Shown here: positions 46,036 through 57,278 of the stretch, piece after piece | Layout of the letters: every line of letters starts with the position of its first letter | Numbering within the stretch: position 1 is the first letter of the stretch | DNA from: Stutzerimonas azotifigens DSM 17556 | Lineage (GTDB): Bacteria; Pseudomonadota; Gammaproteobacteria; Pseudomonadales; Pseudomonadaceae | DNA length: 64,000 bases | Assembly (NCBI RefSeq): GCF_000425625.1 | Contig: NZ_AUDU01000039.1 | Location: 55,106 to 119,105, forward strand | Direction: 5' to 3' | The notes under the pieces: generated by a model | Database searches by the model: none | What the model saw: the letters and a program-made list of their open reading frames with translations, nothing else | Told to the model about the DNA's origin: nothing | Program-made: the position numbers and the translations under genes

Positions 46036-47442
46036 TCAATACCGGTAGCTATCCGGCTTGAACGGGCCGTCCACGGTCACGCCGATGTACTCGGCCTGCT
46101 TGGGCGTCAGCTTGGTGACGACGCCGCCGAAGCCCTTGACCATCTCCAGCGCGACTTCCTCGTCGAGCTTCTTCGGCAGCACCATGACGGTGACGTTCCT
46201 GGTCTTCTCCACCACCGGCAGGTCGGCGAACTTGCACTGGTACAGGTGGATCTGCGCGAGGACCTGGTTGGCGAAGGAGCCGTCCATGATCCGGCTCGGG
46301 TGGCCGGTGGCGTTGCCCAGGTTCACCAGGCGGCCCTCGGCGAGCAGGATCAGGTAGTCGTCGTTGGTCGGGTCGACGTCCTTGCCGGTGCGGTGGATCT
46401 TGTGCACCTGCGGCTTGACCTCTTCCCAGCCCCAGTTCTGGCGCATGAAGGCGGTGTCGATCTCGTTGTCGAAGTGACCGATGTTGCAGACCACCGCGCG
46501 CTTCTTCAGCGCCTTGAGCATGCCGGCGTCGCAGACGTTGGCGTTGCCGGTGGTGGTGACGATCAGGTCGATCTTGCCGAGCAGGGCGGCGTCGACGCAG
46601 GCGTCGGTGCCGTCGTTGAGGCCGTCCTTGTAGGGCGAGACCACCTCGTAGCCGTCCATGCAGGCCTGCATGGCGCAGATCGGGTCGACTTCGCTGACCT
46701 TGACGATCATGCCTTCCTGGCGCAGCGAGGCGGCCGAGCCCTTGCCCACGTCGCCGTAGCCGATCACCAGCGCCTGCTTGCCCGACAGCAGGTGGTCGGT
46801 GGCGCGCTTGATGGCGTCGTTGAGGCTGTGGCGGCAGCCGTATTTGTTGTCGTTCTTGCTCTTGGTGACCGAGTCGTTGACGTTGATCGCCGGCACTTTC
46901 AGGCTGCCGTTCTTGAGCATGTCCATCAGGCGGTGCACGCCGGTGGTGGTTTCCTCGGTGATGCCGTGCACGCGCTCGAGCACCTGCGGGTACTTGTCGT
47001 GCAGGATCGCGGTCAGGTCTCCGCCGTCGTCCAGCACCATGTTGGCATCCCACGGCTGGCCGTCCTTGAGGATGGTCTGCTCGATGCACCACTCGTACTC
47101 CTGCTCGGTCTCACCCTTCCAGGCGAACACCGGGATGCCGGCGGCGGCGATGGCGGCGGCGGCCTGGTCCTGGGTGGAGAAGATGTTGCACGACGACCAG
47201 CGCACCTCGGCGCCGAGGGCGATCAGCGTCTCGATCAGCACCGCGGTCTGGATGGTCATGTGGATGCAGCCGAGGATCTTCGCGCCCTTGAGCGGCTGCT
47301 CGGCGGCGTACTTGCGGCGCAGGCCCATCAGGGCCGGCATTTCCGACTCGGCGATGATGATCTCGCGACGGCCCCAGTCGGCCAGGGAAATGTCGGCGAC
47401 CTTGTAGTCGTTGAAACCGGCAGGCGTCATGACAGCGCTCAT
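46036..47442 (-). CDS. ahcY: S-adenosylhomocysteinase
   Basis: AhcY (SahH) splits S-adenosylhomocysteine into adenosine and homocysteine, removing the inhibitor left by methyltransferases. The 468-residue product has [15 protein letters not shown], the NAD-binding [14 protein letters not shown] and the C-terminal KPDSYRY. The start at 47442 (MSAVMTPAG) has GGAG upstream and matches the family length; the open frame continuing to 47712 is the leader. Expression is probably raised by SAH through the riboswitch at 47474-47546. Confidence 0.97.
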   Translation of the reverse strand: MSAVMTPAGFNDYKVADISLADWGRREIIIAESEMPALMGLRRKYAAEQPLKGAKILGCIHMTIQTAVLIETLIALGAEVRWSSCNIFSTQDQAAAAIAAAGIPVFAWKGETEQEYEWCIEQTILKDGQPWDANMVLDDGGDLTAILHDKYPQVLERVHGITEETTTGVHRLMDMLKNGSLKVPAINVNDSVTKSKNDNKYGCRHSLNDAIKRATDHLLSGKQALVIGYGDVGKGSAASLRQEGMIVKVSEVDPICAMQACMDGYEVVSPYKDGLNDGTDACVDAALLGKIDLIVTTTGNANVCDAGMLKALKKRAVVCNIGHFDNEIDTAFMRQNWGWEEVKPQVHKIHRTGKDVDPTNDDYLILLAEGRLVNLGNATGHPSRIMDGSFANQVLAQIHLYQCKFADLPVVEKTRNVTVMVLPKKLDEEVALEMVKGFGGVVTKLTPKQAEYIGVTVDGPFKPDSYRY

Positions 47443-47473
47443 GAAATGAGTTCTCCATCCGTTATGTGCGAAT

Positions 47474-47546
47474 GGGCGCCGTTGATGCGTTCGGGAAAAC
47501 GCCCCGGTCGAGCCTGACAGGACGAACCTGCTGCAGCGCCCCTCGG
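47474..47546 (-). ncRNA. SAH riboswitch (ahcY leader)
   Basis: On the minus strand the leader contains CCGAGGGGCGCTGCAGC (47530-47546), a TCAGGCTCGACC segment (47506-47517) and AACGGCGCCC (47474-47483). These are the conserved blocks of the SAH riboswitch in the known order. GGGCGC pairs with GCGCCC, closing the pseudoknot region, and the GAGC/GCTC-type stem is kept. SAH riboswitches upstream of ahcY in Pseudomonas turn expression on when SAH accumulates. The switch ends about 30 bases before the ahcY start, close enough to act on ribosome access or termination. Confidence 0.93.
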
Positions 47547-47594
47547 CCGGGTGGCGGGCACGACCGAGCGGCGTCGGTCGTGTGAAACCCGGCG

Positions 47595-47623
47595 AGTATA
47601 GCGGCAGCCGAGGCGCGCCCCAA
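47595..47623 (-). promoter_or_regulatory. Putative ahcY promoter
   Basis: On the minus strand a -10 box TATACT (47595-47600) follows a weak -35 TTGGGG (47618-47623) at 17 bases. Transcription from about 47588 would give a leader of roughly 145 bases that contains the whole riboswitch. Confidence 0.55.
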
Positions 47624-47733
47624 GTGTTGCGCGACCGGTGCGTGCCAGGCGAACTCCGCCGCCCCCGGTGCGTCGAACCTTCGAGGGTCCGGTGAAAGAA
47701 GATGCCGGGCAACAGGCTTCACAGGAGACCCCG

Positions 47734-48168
47734 ATGAAACTCGCCCTTGCCTTTGCGCTGCCCCTGGCACTGGCGGCCCTGCCCGCCGCCGCGAAATCCT
47801 GCTACGTGACCGCCGCCACCTCGGGGGCGGTGCCGCCGCCGGTGATCAAGGAACAATGTTTCGAATTCACCGGACTGGACAATGGCGATGCGCTGGATTG
47901 GGCATGCCGCAACAACACCGAGGAAGTTCTCAACGAGCGCCGCGAGACCCGCGCCAGCTGCCCCGGCGGCTATTTCGCCACCTGTACCGGCCGGATGACG
48001 CCCGAGAGCCTGACCAGCGCCCGCGCCACCGGCAGCCAGGGCGACCCGCAGCTGTTCGAAGGGACCATCCCGGAGGACGCGAAGATCGTCAACTACTACT
48101 ACGAAGCGACCGATCACGCGCAGGCGAAGATCGACTGCGAGAGCGGCGGCGGCACCTGGGGCCAGTAG
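47734..48168 (+). CDS. Small exported Cys-rich protein, function unknown
   Basis: This 144-residue protein has a signal peptide (about residues 1-20, ending PAAA). The mature part has six cysteines (in KSCYV, KEQCFEF, WACRNN, ASCPGG, ATCTGR and DCESGG), enough for three disulphides in the periplasm or outside. I recognise no family. The start at 47734 follows AGGAGACCCCG. The gene is divergent from ahcY and 68 bases upstream of the cytochrome gene. Confidence 0.75.
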   Translation: MKLALAFALPLALAALPAAAKSCYVTAATSGAVPPPVIKEQCFEFTGLDNGDALDWACRNNTEEVLNERRETRASCPGGYFATCTGRMTPESLTSARATGSQGDPQLFEGTIPEDAKIVNYYYEATDHAQAKIDCESGGGTWGQ

Positions 48169-48236
48169 ACGAGGTTTGTCCCCGGCCGGCCGGGTGCGGA
48201 TAATCCGCGTCCTCTGCATTCACCAGCGGTAGGACG

Positions 48237-48686
48237 ATGAGATTCAAACTGACCGCCGCGGCCCTGCTGGCCGCGCTCGCCGTGACGGCCTGCGACCGGG
48301 TCGATCCGAACTCGCCCCTGGGCAAGCGCACGGCCATCTTCAAGGAAATGCTCAAGACCAGCGAAGACCTCGGCGGCATGCTGCGCGGGCGCCTGGCGTT
48401 CGAGCCGCAGGCCTTCGCCGAAGGGGCGGCGCACCTCGACCAGCTGTCGCGCCAGCCCTGGCAGTATTTCCCCGAGGTCAAGGACGACGAGCGCAGCAGC
48501 GCCCGCGATGACGTGTGGGAAAAGCAGGAGCGATTCAAGGCGCTTGCCCGCGATCTCGAACAGCGCACTGCCGCGCTGGTGGAGGCGGCTGGCCGGCAGC
48601 CGCTCACCCCGGACCAGGTGGTGCAGCCCCTGCAGCGCGTCGAGGACGCCTGCGAGGCCTGCCACCAGGCCTTCCGCGCCTACTGA
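48237..48686 (+). CDS. Cytochrome c'-like lipoprotein
   Basis: The 149-residue protein has a lipoprotein-type signal (ALAVTAC, Cys19). A single haem-binding motif CEACH is near the C-terminus (C139, C142, H143), which is the arrangement of the four-helix cytochrome c'/c556 family. Members bind NO or act in electron transfer; which applies here cannot be said. A palindromic GCGGATAATCCGC lies just upstream (about 48195-48207). The 3' end overlaps the convergent DUF1090 gene by 7 bases. Confidence 0.85.
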   Translation: MRFKLTAAALLAALAVTACDRVDPNSPLGKRTAIFKEMLKTSEDLGGMLRGRLAFEPQAFAEGAAHLDQLSRQPWQYFPEVKDDERSSARDDVWEKQERFKALARDLEQRTAALVEAAGRQPLTPDQVVQPLQRVEDACEACHQAFRAY

Positions 48687-49093
48687 GACGCCGCCGCCTC
48701 GCCCCGGCGTGCCGCTTCCAGGCCGCGGCGCGCTTCGTCCAGGCGGCGCTGGCTGGCGCCGATCGCCAGGGTGTCGCCCTGGCCGAGCGCGGCCCGCAAC
48801 GCGGCCTCCTCGGCGCTGACGCGACGGCTGGCGGCCTCGACCGCATCGTGATTGGACTGCAGCGGCACCAGCCCGCGACAGCGCGTGTTGAGCGCCGCCA
48901 GTTGCTCCTCCAGCGCGCTCAGGCGCACCCCGTCGCCGCCCAGGCGAGCTTCCTGGATCTGGTTGCCGAGCGCGCGCCGGCTGGCGTCGCAATCCTCCGC
49001 GGCGCTCGCCGGCAGGGGGCTCCCCAGCGGGCCGGCGCAGGCCAACAGGGCAAGAAGGGGATGGCGAAACCGGGAGTGGTTCTTGTTCGGCAT
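48680..49093 (-). CDS. DUF1090 (YqjC-like) exported protein
   Basis: The 137-residue protein has a signal peptide ending PASAAE. The mature part is helical and charged, with ADCDAS-like and NTRCRGL cysteines, as in the DUF1090/YqjC family of periplasmic proteins of unknown function. The C-terminal half is Ala/Arg/Glu-rich and likely coiled coil. It follows ligB by 37 bases on the same strand. Confidence 0.75.
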   Translation of the reverse strand: MPNKNHSRFRHPLLALLACAGPLGSPLPASAAEDCDASRRALGNQIQEARLGGDGVRLSALEEQLAALNTRCRGLVPLQSNHDAVEAASRRVSAEEAALRAALGQGDTLAIGASQRRLDEARRGLEAARRGEAAASQ

Positions 49094-49130
49094 TTCCTAT
49101 CGACTCGCGCGCAGGGTGCGGAGTGCCCGT

Positions 49131-50933
<1,803 letters not shown>

Positions 50934-51002
50934 TCAACATTGTTCATGACCCATGCGCCGGGCATTCACTACAATCGCCCCTTTTGCCGGAGTCACCCGA
51001 TC

Positions 51003-51929
51003 GTGCAATCCGTGATCGCCATCGAGCAGCTCACCAAGACCTACGCCTCGGGGCACCAGGCGCTGCGCAACATCGACCTGCACATCCGCAAGGGCGAGAT
51101 CTTCGCCCTGCTCGGCCCCAACGGGGCGGGCAAGACCACCCTCATCAGCATCATCTGCGGCATCGTCAATCCCGGCAGCGGGCGCGTGCTGGTGGGCGGC
51201 CACGACATCGTGCGCGACTACCGCGCGGCGCGCTCGAAGATCGGGCTGGTGCCGCAGGAGCTGTTCAACGAGGGCTTCGAGAGCGTCTGGGCCACGGTGC
51301 GCTTTTCCCGCGGGCTGTTCGGCAAGGCCCCGGACGACGCGCTGCTCGAGCGCCTGCTGCGCGACCTGTCGCTGTGGGACAAGCGCGACGCGCGGATCAA
51401 CGAACTCTCCGGCGGCATGAAGCGGCGGGTGATGATCGCCAAGGCGCTGTCGCACGAACCCGAGGTGCTGTTCCTCGACGAGCCCACCGCCGGGGTGGAC
51501 GTCGAGCTGCGCCGCGACATGTGGGAAATGGTCCGCGGCCTGCGCGAGCGCGGGGTGACCATCATCCTCACCACCCACTACATCGAGGAAGCCGAGGAGA
51601 TGGCCGACCGCATCGGCGTGATCCGCCGCGGCGAGATCATCCTGGTCGAGGACAAGGCCACGCTGATGAAGCAGCTCGGCAAGAAGCAACTGACCCTGCA
51701 CCTGCGCCGGCCGCTGGCGCGCATTCCGGCCGAGCTGGCGGACGAACCGCTGCAGCTGGTCGACGACGGGCACCAGCTGGTGTTCACCTTCGACGCGCAG
51801 CGCGAGCACACCGGCATCGCCGAGCTGCTCAAGCGCCTGGCCGCACACGACATCGACTACAAGGATCTGCAGACCAGCCAGAGCTCGCTGGAGGAAATCT
51901 TCGTCAACCTGGTGAGGACGCGCGCATGA
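51003..51929 (+). CDS. yadG: ABC exporter ATPase, YadG type
   Basis: The 308-residue ATPase has Walker [10 protein letters not shown], signature LSGGMKRR, Walker [13 protein letters not shown] and H-loop [10 protein letters not shown]. Length and pairing fit E. coli YadG, whose substrate is not known to me. The GTG at 51003 is preferred ([18 protein letters not shown] 10 bases upstream); an in-frame ATG at 50940 adds residues without homology. A -10-like TACAAT is at 50970-50975. It overlaps the permease gene by four bases. Confidence 0.88.
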   Translation: MQSVIAIEQLTKTYASGHQALRNIDLHIRKGEIFALLGPNGAGKTTLISIICGIVNPGSGRVLVGGHDIVRDYRAARSKIGLVPQELFNEGFESVWATVRFSRGLFGKAPDDALLERLLRDLSLWDKRDARINELSGGMKRRVMIAKALSHEPEVLFLDEPTAGVDVELRRDMWEMVRGLRERGVTIILTTHYIEEAEEMADRIGVIRRGEIILVEDKATLMKQLGKKQLTLHLRRPLARIPAELADEPLQLVDDGHQLVFTFDAQREHTGIAELLKRLAAHDIDYKDLQTSQSSLEEIFVNLVRTRA

Positions 51930-52687
51930 ATCTCTACGCGGTACGGGCCATCTACCTGTTCGAGCTGGCGCGCGCCTGGCGCACCCTGATGCAGAGCATC
52001 GCCACGCCGGTGATCTCCACCTCGCTGTACTTCGTGGTGTTCGGCTCGGCCATCGGCGCGAGCATGAGCCAGGTGCAGGGCGTGAGCTACGCCGCCTTCA
52101 TCGTGCCCGGGCTGATCATGATGATGCTGCTGACCGAGAGCGTGTCCAACGCCTCCTTCGGCATCTACATGCCGCGTTACGCCGGGACCATCTACGAGGT
52201 GCTGTCGGCGCCGGTGTCGTACCTGGAGATTCTCATCGGCTACGTCGGCGCCGCGGCCACCAAGTCGGTGGTCCTCGGCCTGCTGATCCTGGTCACCGCG
52301 CGGCTGTTCGTCAGCTACGAGATCCAGCACCCGGCGATGATGGCGCTGTTCCTGGTGCTCACCGCGGTGACCTTCAGCCTGTTCGGCTTCATCATCGGCA
52401 TCTGGGCCGACGGCTGGGAGAAGCTGCAGGTGGTCCCGGCGCTGATCGTCACCCCGCTGGCCTTCCTCGGCGGCAGCTTCTATTCGATCGGCATGCTGCC
52501 GGAGGTGTGGCAGAAGATCGCCCTGGTCAATCCGGTGGTGTACCTGATCAGTGGCTTCCGCTGGAGCTTCTACGGCGTCTCCGACGTCAACCCGCTGATC
52601 AGCCTGGGCATGACCCTGGGGTTCCTGGTGCTGTGCCTGGCGATCGTCGCCTGGATGTTCCGCACCGGCTACCGGCTCAAGAGCTGA
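51926..52687 (+). CDS. yadH: ABC exporter permease, YadH type
   Basis: The 253-residue membrane protein has six predicted helices of the ABC-2 family and the conserved [12 protein letters not shown] near the C-terminus. It is translated from the ATGA overlap with its ATPase. The substrate is unknown. Confidence 0.9.
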   Translation: MNLYAVRAIYLFELARAWRTLMQSIATPVISTSLYFVVFGSAIGASMSQVQGVSYAAFIVPGLIMMMLLTESVSNASFGIYMPRYAGTIYEVLSAPVSYLEILIGYVGAAATKSVVLGLLILVTARLFVSYEIQHPAMMALFLVLTAVTFSLFGFIIGIWADGWEKLQVVPALIVTPLAFLGGSFYSIGMLPEVWQKIALVNPVVYLISGFRWSFYGVSDVNPLISLGMTLGFLVLCLAIVAWMFRTGYRLKS

Positions 52688-52718
52688 CGCGCAGGCGGCG
52701 TGCGCCCGCGCGTCGCCG

Positions 52719-54848
52719 TCACTGCTCGACCCGCACGCGCACCGGCGCCGGCCCGGCCTGCGCCTCGCTGAACACCACGGTGCGTTCGCCGAGCCGCTGG
52801 AAGGTCAGGTCGATACGCGTCTCGCCCACCTCCAGGCCGCGCAGCTGCAGGCGGTCGATACCGGTGGGCAGGCGCGGGCGCTCCACCGTCACCTGCGCCT
52901 GGCGGCCGTCGATCGATAGGCCGAGGCAGGCCTGCAGCAACATGAACACCGAGCCGGCCGCCCAGGCCTGCGGCAGGCAGGCGACCGGGTAGGCGATCGG
53001 CGCCTCGCCGGGCGCGCGCTCGAAACCACAGAACAGCTCCGGCAGGCGCATGCCGAAGTGGGCGGCGGCCTCGAACAGGCCGCCGAGCAGGCGCACCACG
53101 CCGTCGCGCTCGCCGTAGCGCGCCAGGCCCGCCGCACAGATCGCCATGTCGTGCGGCCAGATCGAGCCGTTGTGGTAGGACATCGGGTTGAAGCGCGCCG
53201 CCTCGGGCACCAGGGTGCGAATGCCCCAGCCGGAGTTGAAGGCGCGCGACAGCAGCTGCTGGCCGGCCTGTCGCCCCCGCTCGGCGTCGGGCAGGCCGCT
53301 GAACAGCAGGTGGCCGGCGTTCGAGGCGCGCACCCGGCAGGGCCGTCCGGTGCCGTCGAGCGCCAGCGCATAGAAGCGCAGCGGGTCCTGCCAGAAATGC
53401 CGCTCCACCGCCTCGCGCAGACGTTCGGCCCGGCCGCGCCAGCGGGAGGCCCGATGGTCATCGCCGCGCCACTGAGCCAGTTCGGCCATCTCCAGGAAGG
53501 CGCGGTAGGCGTAGCCCTGCACCTCGACCAGCGCGATCGGCCCCTCCGGGGTGCTGCCGTCGGCGTGGAACACCGAGTCGTGGCTGTCTTTCCAGCCCTG
53601 GTTGATCAGCCCGCTGTCCTCGCCGCGGGCATAGGCGAGCAGGCCCTGCGGATGCTCGTCGGCCTGGCCTTCGACCCAGCCAATGGCCGACTCCAGCGCC
53701 TCCCAGATCGACTCGATGAAGGCCAGGTCGCCGCTGCGCCGGGCATAGGCGCCGGCCAGCGCGACGAACAGCGGGGTGGTGTCGACGCCACCGTAATAGC
53801 GCCCGAACGGCAGCTCGTTGACCGCCGACATCTCGCCCTTGCGCGTCTCGTGCATGATCTTGCCCGGCTCCGAGTCGCGGAAGCTCGAGGTCTCCCGCGC
53901 CTGGTGGCGGGCCAGGTAGGCGAGCACGCCGCGGGCCAGCGCTGGGTCGAACCAGAGCGTCTGCAGCGCGGTGATGACGGCATCGCGACCGAACGGGGTG
54001 GAGAACCAGGGAATCCCCGCGTAGGGGTAGGGGCCGGTGGGCAGTTCGGTGGTCAGCAGCGCCAGGTCGGCCCGCGACTTGTCCAGCCAGGCCTGGAACA
54101 GGCGGCCGGACGCCTTCAGCTGCGCGCCGCGCCGCCGCCGACGGCGCATGCAGCGGCGGGCCTGGGCGGCGGCATGGCGGAAGCGGGCCTGGCTGGGCTG
54201 GTCGGCCTCGGCGCCGACCTCGAGGTACAGCGCCCATTGCTCGCCCGGCGCCAGGTCGATGCTGAACGCGGCCCAGTCCTGGCTGAGCGCCGCCGGCGCG
54301 CTGGAGAAGCTGATCGCCGAGCAGCGCAGCTGGTCGTCCAGCCCGCGGTAGCGCAGCAGCACCTCGCGTTCGCCGACCTGCGCCTGCTCCTGCTCGCCGC
54401 GCTGGGCCCGGCGTGAGCCGCGCACCTCGAACATGTCGCGGAAGTCGGCGGCGAAGGCCAGCGTCAGCGGCACCACCGCCGGCTCGTCGGCGAAGTTGGT
54501 CAGCGCCAGCCGTTCGTACAGCCGGCCGTCCCACAGCAGCCGCTTGCGCTCGATGTGGATCACCCCCTGCGGCGTGCCCGGTTCGCCGAGCACCGGCAGC
54601 GGGTGGTTGGACAGGTGCGCGGTGAAGAACACGTTGTCCTCGCTGACCGCGCTCGACAGCAGCGCCGGGCGCTGGTCGGCGATGCGCAGGCGCCAGCTCG
54701 ACAGCACCCGGGTGTCGTTGCGGAACAGCCCGTCCTCCTGGCCGGCCAGGTCGCCGTAGGCGTCGGCCACCAGGAAACTGTCGCCCTCCTTGAGCACGAA
54801 CAGCCGCTGCGGGCTGCCCTGGTTTTCGGATTGAGGCGTGGTGGTCAT
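52719..54848 (-). CDS. Glycogen-debranching-like amylo-1,6-glucosidase family protein
   Basis: This 709-residue protein has an N-terminal glycogen-debranching beta domain (LFRNDTRVLSSWRL, residues 41-55) and a C-terminal (alpha/alpha)6 glucosidase-like domain with GIPWFSTPFGRDAVI, DSWKD-like LINQGWKDSHDSV and NPMSYHNGSIWPHD. Such proteins are annotated as amylo-alpha-1,6-glucosidases but the true substrate is often untested. The linker carries an Arg-rich run (residues 231-240) coded by a GCC/GCG-rich tract. Its ATG lies 4 bases after the stop of the glycosyltransferase gene upstream, so the two form an operon. Confidence 0.88.
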   Translation of the reverse strand: MTTTPQSENQGSPQRLFVLKEGDSFLVADAYGDLAGQEDGLFRNDTRVLSSWRLRIADQRPALLSSAVSEDNVFFTAHLSNHPLPVLGEPGTPQGVIHIERKRLLWDGRLYERLALTNFADEPAVVPLTLAFAADFRDMFEVRGSRRAQRGEQEQAQVGEREVLLRYRGLDDQLRCSAISFSSAPAALSQDWAAFSIDLAPGEQWALYLEVGAEADQPSQARFRHAAAQARRCMRRRRRRGAQLKASGRLFQAWLDKSRADLALLTTELPTGPYPYAGIPWFSTPFGRDAVITALQTLWFDPALARGVLAYLARHQARETSSFRDSEPGKIMHETRKGEMSAVNELPFGRYYGGVDTTPLFVALAGAYARRSGDLAFIESIWEALESAIGWVEGQADEHPQGLLAYARGEDSGLINQGWKDSHDSVFHADGSTPEGPIALVEVQGYAYRAFLEMAELAQWRGDDHRASRWRGRAERLREAVERHFWQDPLRFYALALDGTGRPCRVRASNAGHLLFSGLPDAERGRQAGQQLLSRAFNSGWGIRTLVPEAARFNPMSYHNGSIWPHDMAICAAGLARYGERDGVVRLLGGLFEAAAHFGMRLPELFCGFERAPGEAPIAYPVACLPQAWAAGSVFMLLQACLGLSIDGRQAQVTVERPRLPTGIDRLQLRGLEVGETRIDLTFQRLGERTVVFSEAQAGPAPVRVRVEQ

Positions 54849-54852
54849 GGTG

Positions 54853-55917
54853 TCAGGCCGTCTTCTGCACGGGTTGATCGGAGTCGCGGCCACCGAGCAG
54901 CTTCCGGTACAGCTCGAGGTAGCGGCTGGCCATGGCGTGCGCCGAGAAGCGCTGCTCGAACAGCTCGCGCACGCGACGGCGGTCGAGCGTCCCGACCCGC
55001 TTCACGGCCTCGACCGCGGCCGCCTCGTCCGCGACGATGAAGCCGCTCGCGCCGTCGTCGACCACCTCCGGCACCGAGCCGCAGCGCCAGGCGATCACCG
55101 GCGTACCGCAGGCCATGGCCTCGATCATCACCAGCCCGAACGGCTCCGGCCAGTCGATGGGGAACAGCAGCGCGCGGGCGTTGCCGAGGAATTCGGACTT
55201 CTGCTCGTCGCCGATCTCGCCGATGAACTCCACCAGCGGATCGTCCAGCAGCGGGCGGATCACCTGTTCGTAGTATTCGCTGTCGGCGGCATCGACCTTT
55301 GCCGCGATCTTCAGCGGGATGCCTGCCTGCCGGGCAATGGCGATGGCGCGGTCGGGGCGTTTCTCCGGCGAGATGCGGCCGAGAAACGCCAGGTAGCCGC
55401 CTTCGGCGCGTTCGTGGAAGCGGTAGCTGGAGGCGTGCAGGCCGTGGTGGATGGTGCCGCACCAGTTGGCGAAGGCCAGCGGCGCGCGCTGGTGGTGGGA
55501 AATCGACACCAGCGGGAAACGGTGCCAGCGGCGGTACACCTCCGGCAGGTCGGCCAGGTCCAGGCGCCCGTGCAGGGTGGTGAGGGTGCGCTCGGCCAGG
55601 TCCTCGAAGAAGGGGAAGTGCAGCAGGTCGACGTGGAAATGCAGGATATCGAACTCGTGCGCCCGCGCCCGTACTTCGTCCATCAGGCGCAGGTGGGCGG
55701 CCAGGTCGGACTTCAACGGCATCGGGTCCAGCCGCAGCGCCTGGTCGCGGCCCGGCACCAGGCTGGCCGAGGTGTGGGCGTCGGCGGCGGCGAAGAGGGT
55801 GACGTCGTGGCCGAGCTCCACCAGGGCGTCGGTGAGGTGGGCCACGACCCGTTCGGTGCCGCCGTACAGGCGCGGCGGTACGGCTTCGTACAGGGGGGCG
55901 ATCTGCGCAATCTTCAT
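54853..55917 (-). CDS. Family 4 glycosyltransferase
   Basis: The 354-residue GT-B enzyme starts MKIAQIAPLYEAVPP and has YGGTERVVAHL in the acceptor half. The GRISPEKRPDRAI segment and the nucleotide-sugar E-x7-E motif (EPFGLVMIEAMACGTPV) are in the donor half. Pairing with the debranching-like enzyme suggests alpha-glucan or trehalose-related metabolism, but the sugar is not known. The ATG at 55917 has AAGGAG 7 bases upstream. Confidence 0.9.
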   Translation of the reverse strand: MKIAQIAPLYEAVPPRLYGGTERVVAHLTDALVELGHDVTLFAAADAHTSASLVPGRDQALRLDPMPLKSDLAAHLRLMDEVRARAHEFDILHFHVDLLHFPFFEDLAERTLTTLHGRLDLADLPEVYRRWHRFPLVSISHHQRAPLAFANWCGTIHHGLHASSYRFHERAEGGYLAFLGRISPEKRPDRAIAIARQAGIPLKIAAKVDAADSEYYEQVIRPLLDDPLVEFIGEIGDEQKSEFLGNARALLFPIDWPEPFGLVMIEAMACGTPVIAWRCGSVPEVVDDGASGFIVADEAAAVEAVKRVGTLDRRRVRELFEQRFSAHAMASRYLELYRKLLGGRDSDQPVQKTA

Positions 55918-56217
55918 CAATGGTCTCCTTGATCAGGGATGAACAGAGCGAGAAGTCGTCAGGTTCCTCGGTAGGGAGTCGGCAAACGGGATAGGGGCGG
56001 CGCGGAAAATTTCAAGCAAGCGCAGCGGTCCGTTCGTCGGCTTCGCTTCAGCGAGATCGCCCCGGGGTCGGGCCTCCCACAAGGCCGGCTGGCACTCCCG
56101 CCATGGGAGACGCGCGCCCTCGCGGCGACCGGGTGCGGCGCCGTGCGGCGTGTTCTTCGGACAAATTCCCGCGCGGCGATTAGCATGGCGGCCGTTCCGG
56201 CACTTTCGAGGTCTTGC
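55918..56217. other. Intergenic region with a degenerate REP-like stretch
   Basis: 300 bases between divergent genes. Around 56045-56085 the segment CAGCGAGATCGCCCCGGGG followed by GGCCTCCCAC resembles, in inverse, the GTGGGAGG...GGGGCGAT extragenic repeats of Pseudomonas. No clear promoter boxes were found. Confidence 0.4.
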
Positions 56218-56784
56218 ATGAAATTTCTTCGCCCTATCGTCATCACCGCCGTCGCGGCTCTGGCCGCCGGCCCTGCGCTGGCCTTCGACCTGAACGAGGC
56301 CGCCCGGCTCGGCTCGATGATGGCCGGCAGCGGCGCGCAGGGGCAGACCGCCCAGGCCCTGAACCTGGTGCGCACGCTCGACGACCTCGGCGTCACCCCG
56401 CAGCAGGCGCTGGGCGGCACCGGGGCGCTGCTGAACGTGGCGCGCAACCAGCTGCCGGCCAGCCAATACGACGCGCTGCTCGGGGAAGTCCCCGGGCTGA
56501 AGCGTTTCGCCGGCAGCGATGCGCTCGGCCAACTGGCCGGCCTCGGCGGCCTGCTCGGCCAATCTGGCGGCGGCGCGTCGGTCAACGGCGCGACCCGGAC
56601 GGCGCTGGACAACGTGCAGACGCTGCCGCAGGCGCAGCAGGCGTTTTCCATGCTGGGCATGGATCCGGGCCTGATCGGCCAGTTCGCGCCGCTGCTGCTG
56701 CAGTACCTGGGCGGGCAGGGCGTCGGCGGGTCTTTGTTGCAGAGCCTGGGCAGCATCTGGGGGGTGGGCGAGGCGGCGCAGTAA
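56218..56784 (+). CDS. Exported DUF2780 protein
   Basis: The 188-residue protein has a signal peptide ending PALAF (about residues 1-21). The mature part is Gly/Ala/Leu-rich and helical, with repeated GLGGLLGQ-like stretches and VPGLKRFAGSD, as in the DUF2780 (VcgC/VcgE-like) family of unknown function. The start at 56218 has GAGG 6 bases upstream. Confidence 0.8.
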   Translation: MKFLRPIVITAVAALAAGPALAFDLNEAARLGSMMAGSGAQGQTAQALNLVRTLDDLGVTPQQALGGTGALLNVARNQLPASQYDALLGEVPGLKRFAGSDALGQLAGLGGLLGQSGGGASVNGATRTALDNVQTLPQAQQAFSMLGMDPGLIGQFAPLLLQYLGGQGVGGSLLQSLGSIWGVGEAAQ

Positions 56785-56826
56785 CTTGGTGCCCGCGGTG
56801 GGGCCAGCAGGATGACCTAGGGAGGA

Positions 56827-56844
56827 GGCGGACCATCGTCCGCC
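56827..56844. repeat. Perfect short palindrome after the DUF2780 gene
   Basis: GGCGGAC-CATC-GTCCGCC forms a 7-bp stem with a 4-base loop. No T-run follows, so termination is doubtful. It resembles short extragenic palindromes of Pseudomonas. Confidence 0.5.
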
Positions 56845-56898
56845 GAAGGTCGTAGTGCTTTCCTCGGCCCGGACTACAGATTGCGCCTTGCACGGCGC

Positions 56899-57107
56899 GT
56901 CACTTTTTCTTGTCTGGCCAAGAAAAAGTAACCAAAAAGAAGGCCACCCCGGCATCCGGGTCCGCCCGCGACGCGGCCGGACTTCCCTCGCTTCGGCGCC
57001 GCTCCGGGGGCCGTCGCGATGGGACGTCCCTGTCCCATCGCTCCTCGCTCGGCGTCCATGCCTCGCGTCCCCCTGCGCAACGCCTGCGCTCGGCCTCCTG
57101 ACGGGGA
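56899..57107. repeat. Dispersed structured repeat, copy B
   Basis: Same family and orientation as 42461-42671. Stems: 56902-56912/56919-56929 (11 bp), 56960-56964/56978-56982 with inner 56966-56969/56973-56976, and 57017-57025/57032-57040 (9 bp, loop GTCCCT). A further outer stem CGTCCCC (57066-57072) / GGGGACG (57103-57109) is possible. It lies in the 494-base gap (56785-57278) before the mlaE-like gene and could be part of that operon's 5' leader. No flanking inverted repeats like those of copy A were found. Confidence 0.8.
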
Positions 57108-57278
57108 CGGGCTGTCGTGCCCACCTGTGGCTGAAACAGGCACGGCCGAGGGGGGGCTGCGCACCGGCTTCTTTGCTGCCTTCCAGGCACTTCTCGGGCC
57201 TCCCGCCTCTTGCCAGCCCGGCAACGGCGGGTTTCACTCGGTGCCTATGCCTTCATGGAGCGGTGGCCCCGACCCTCG

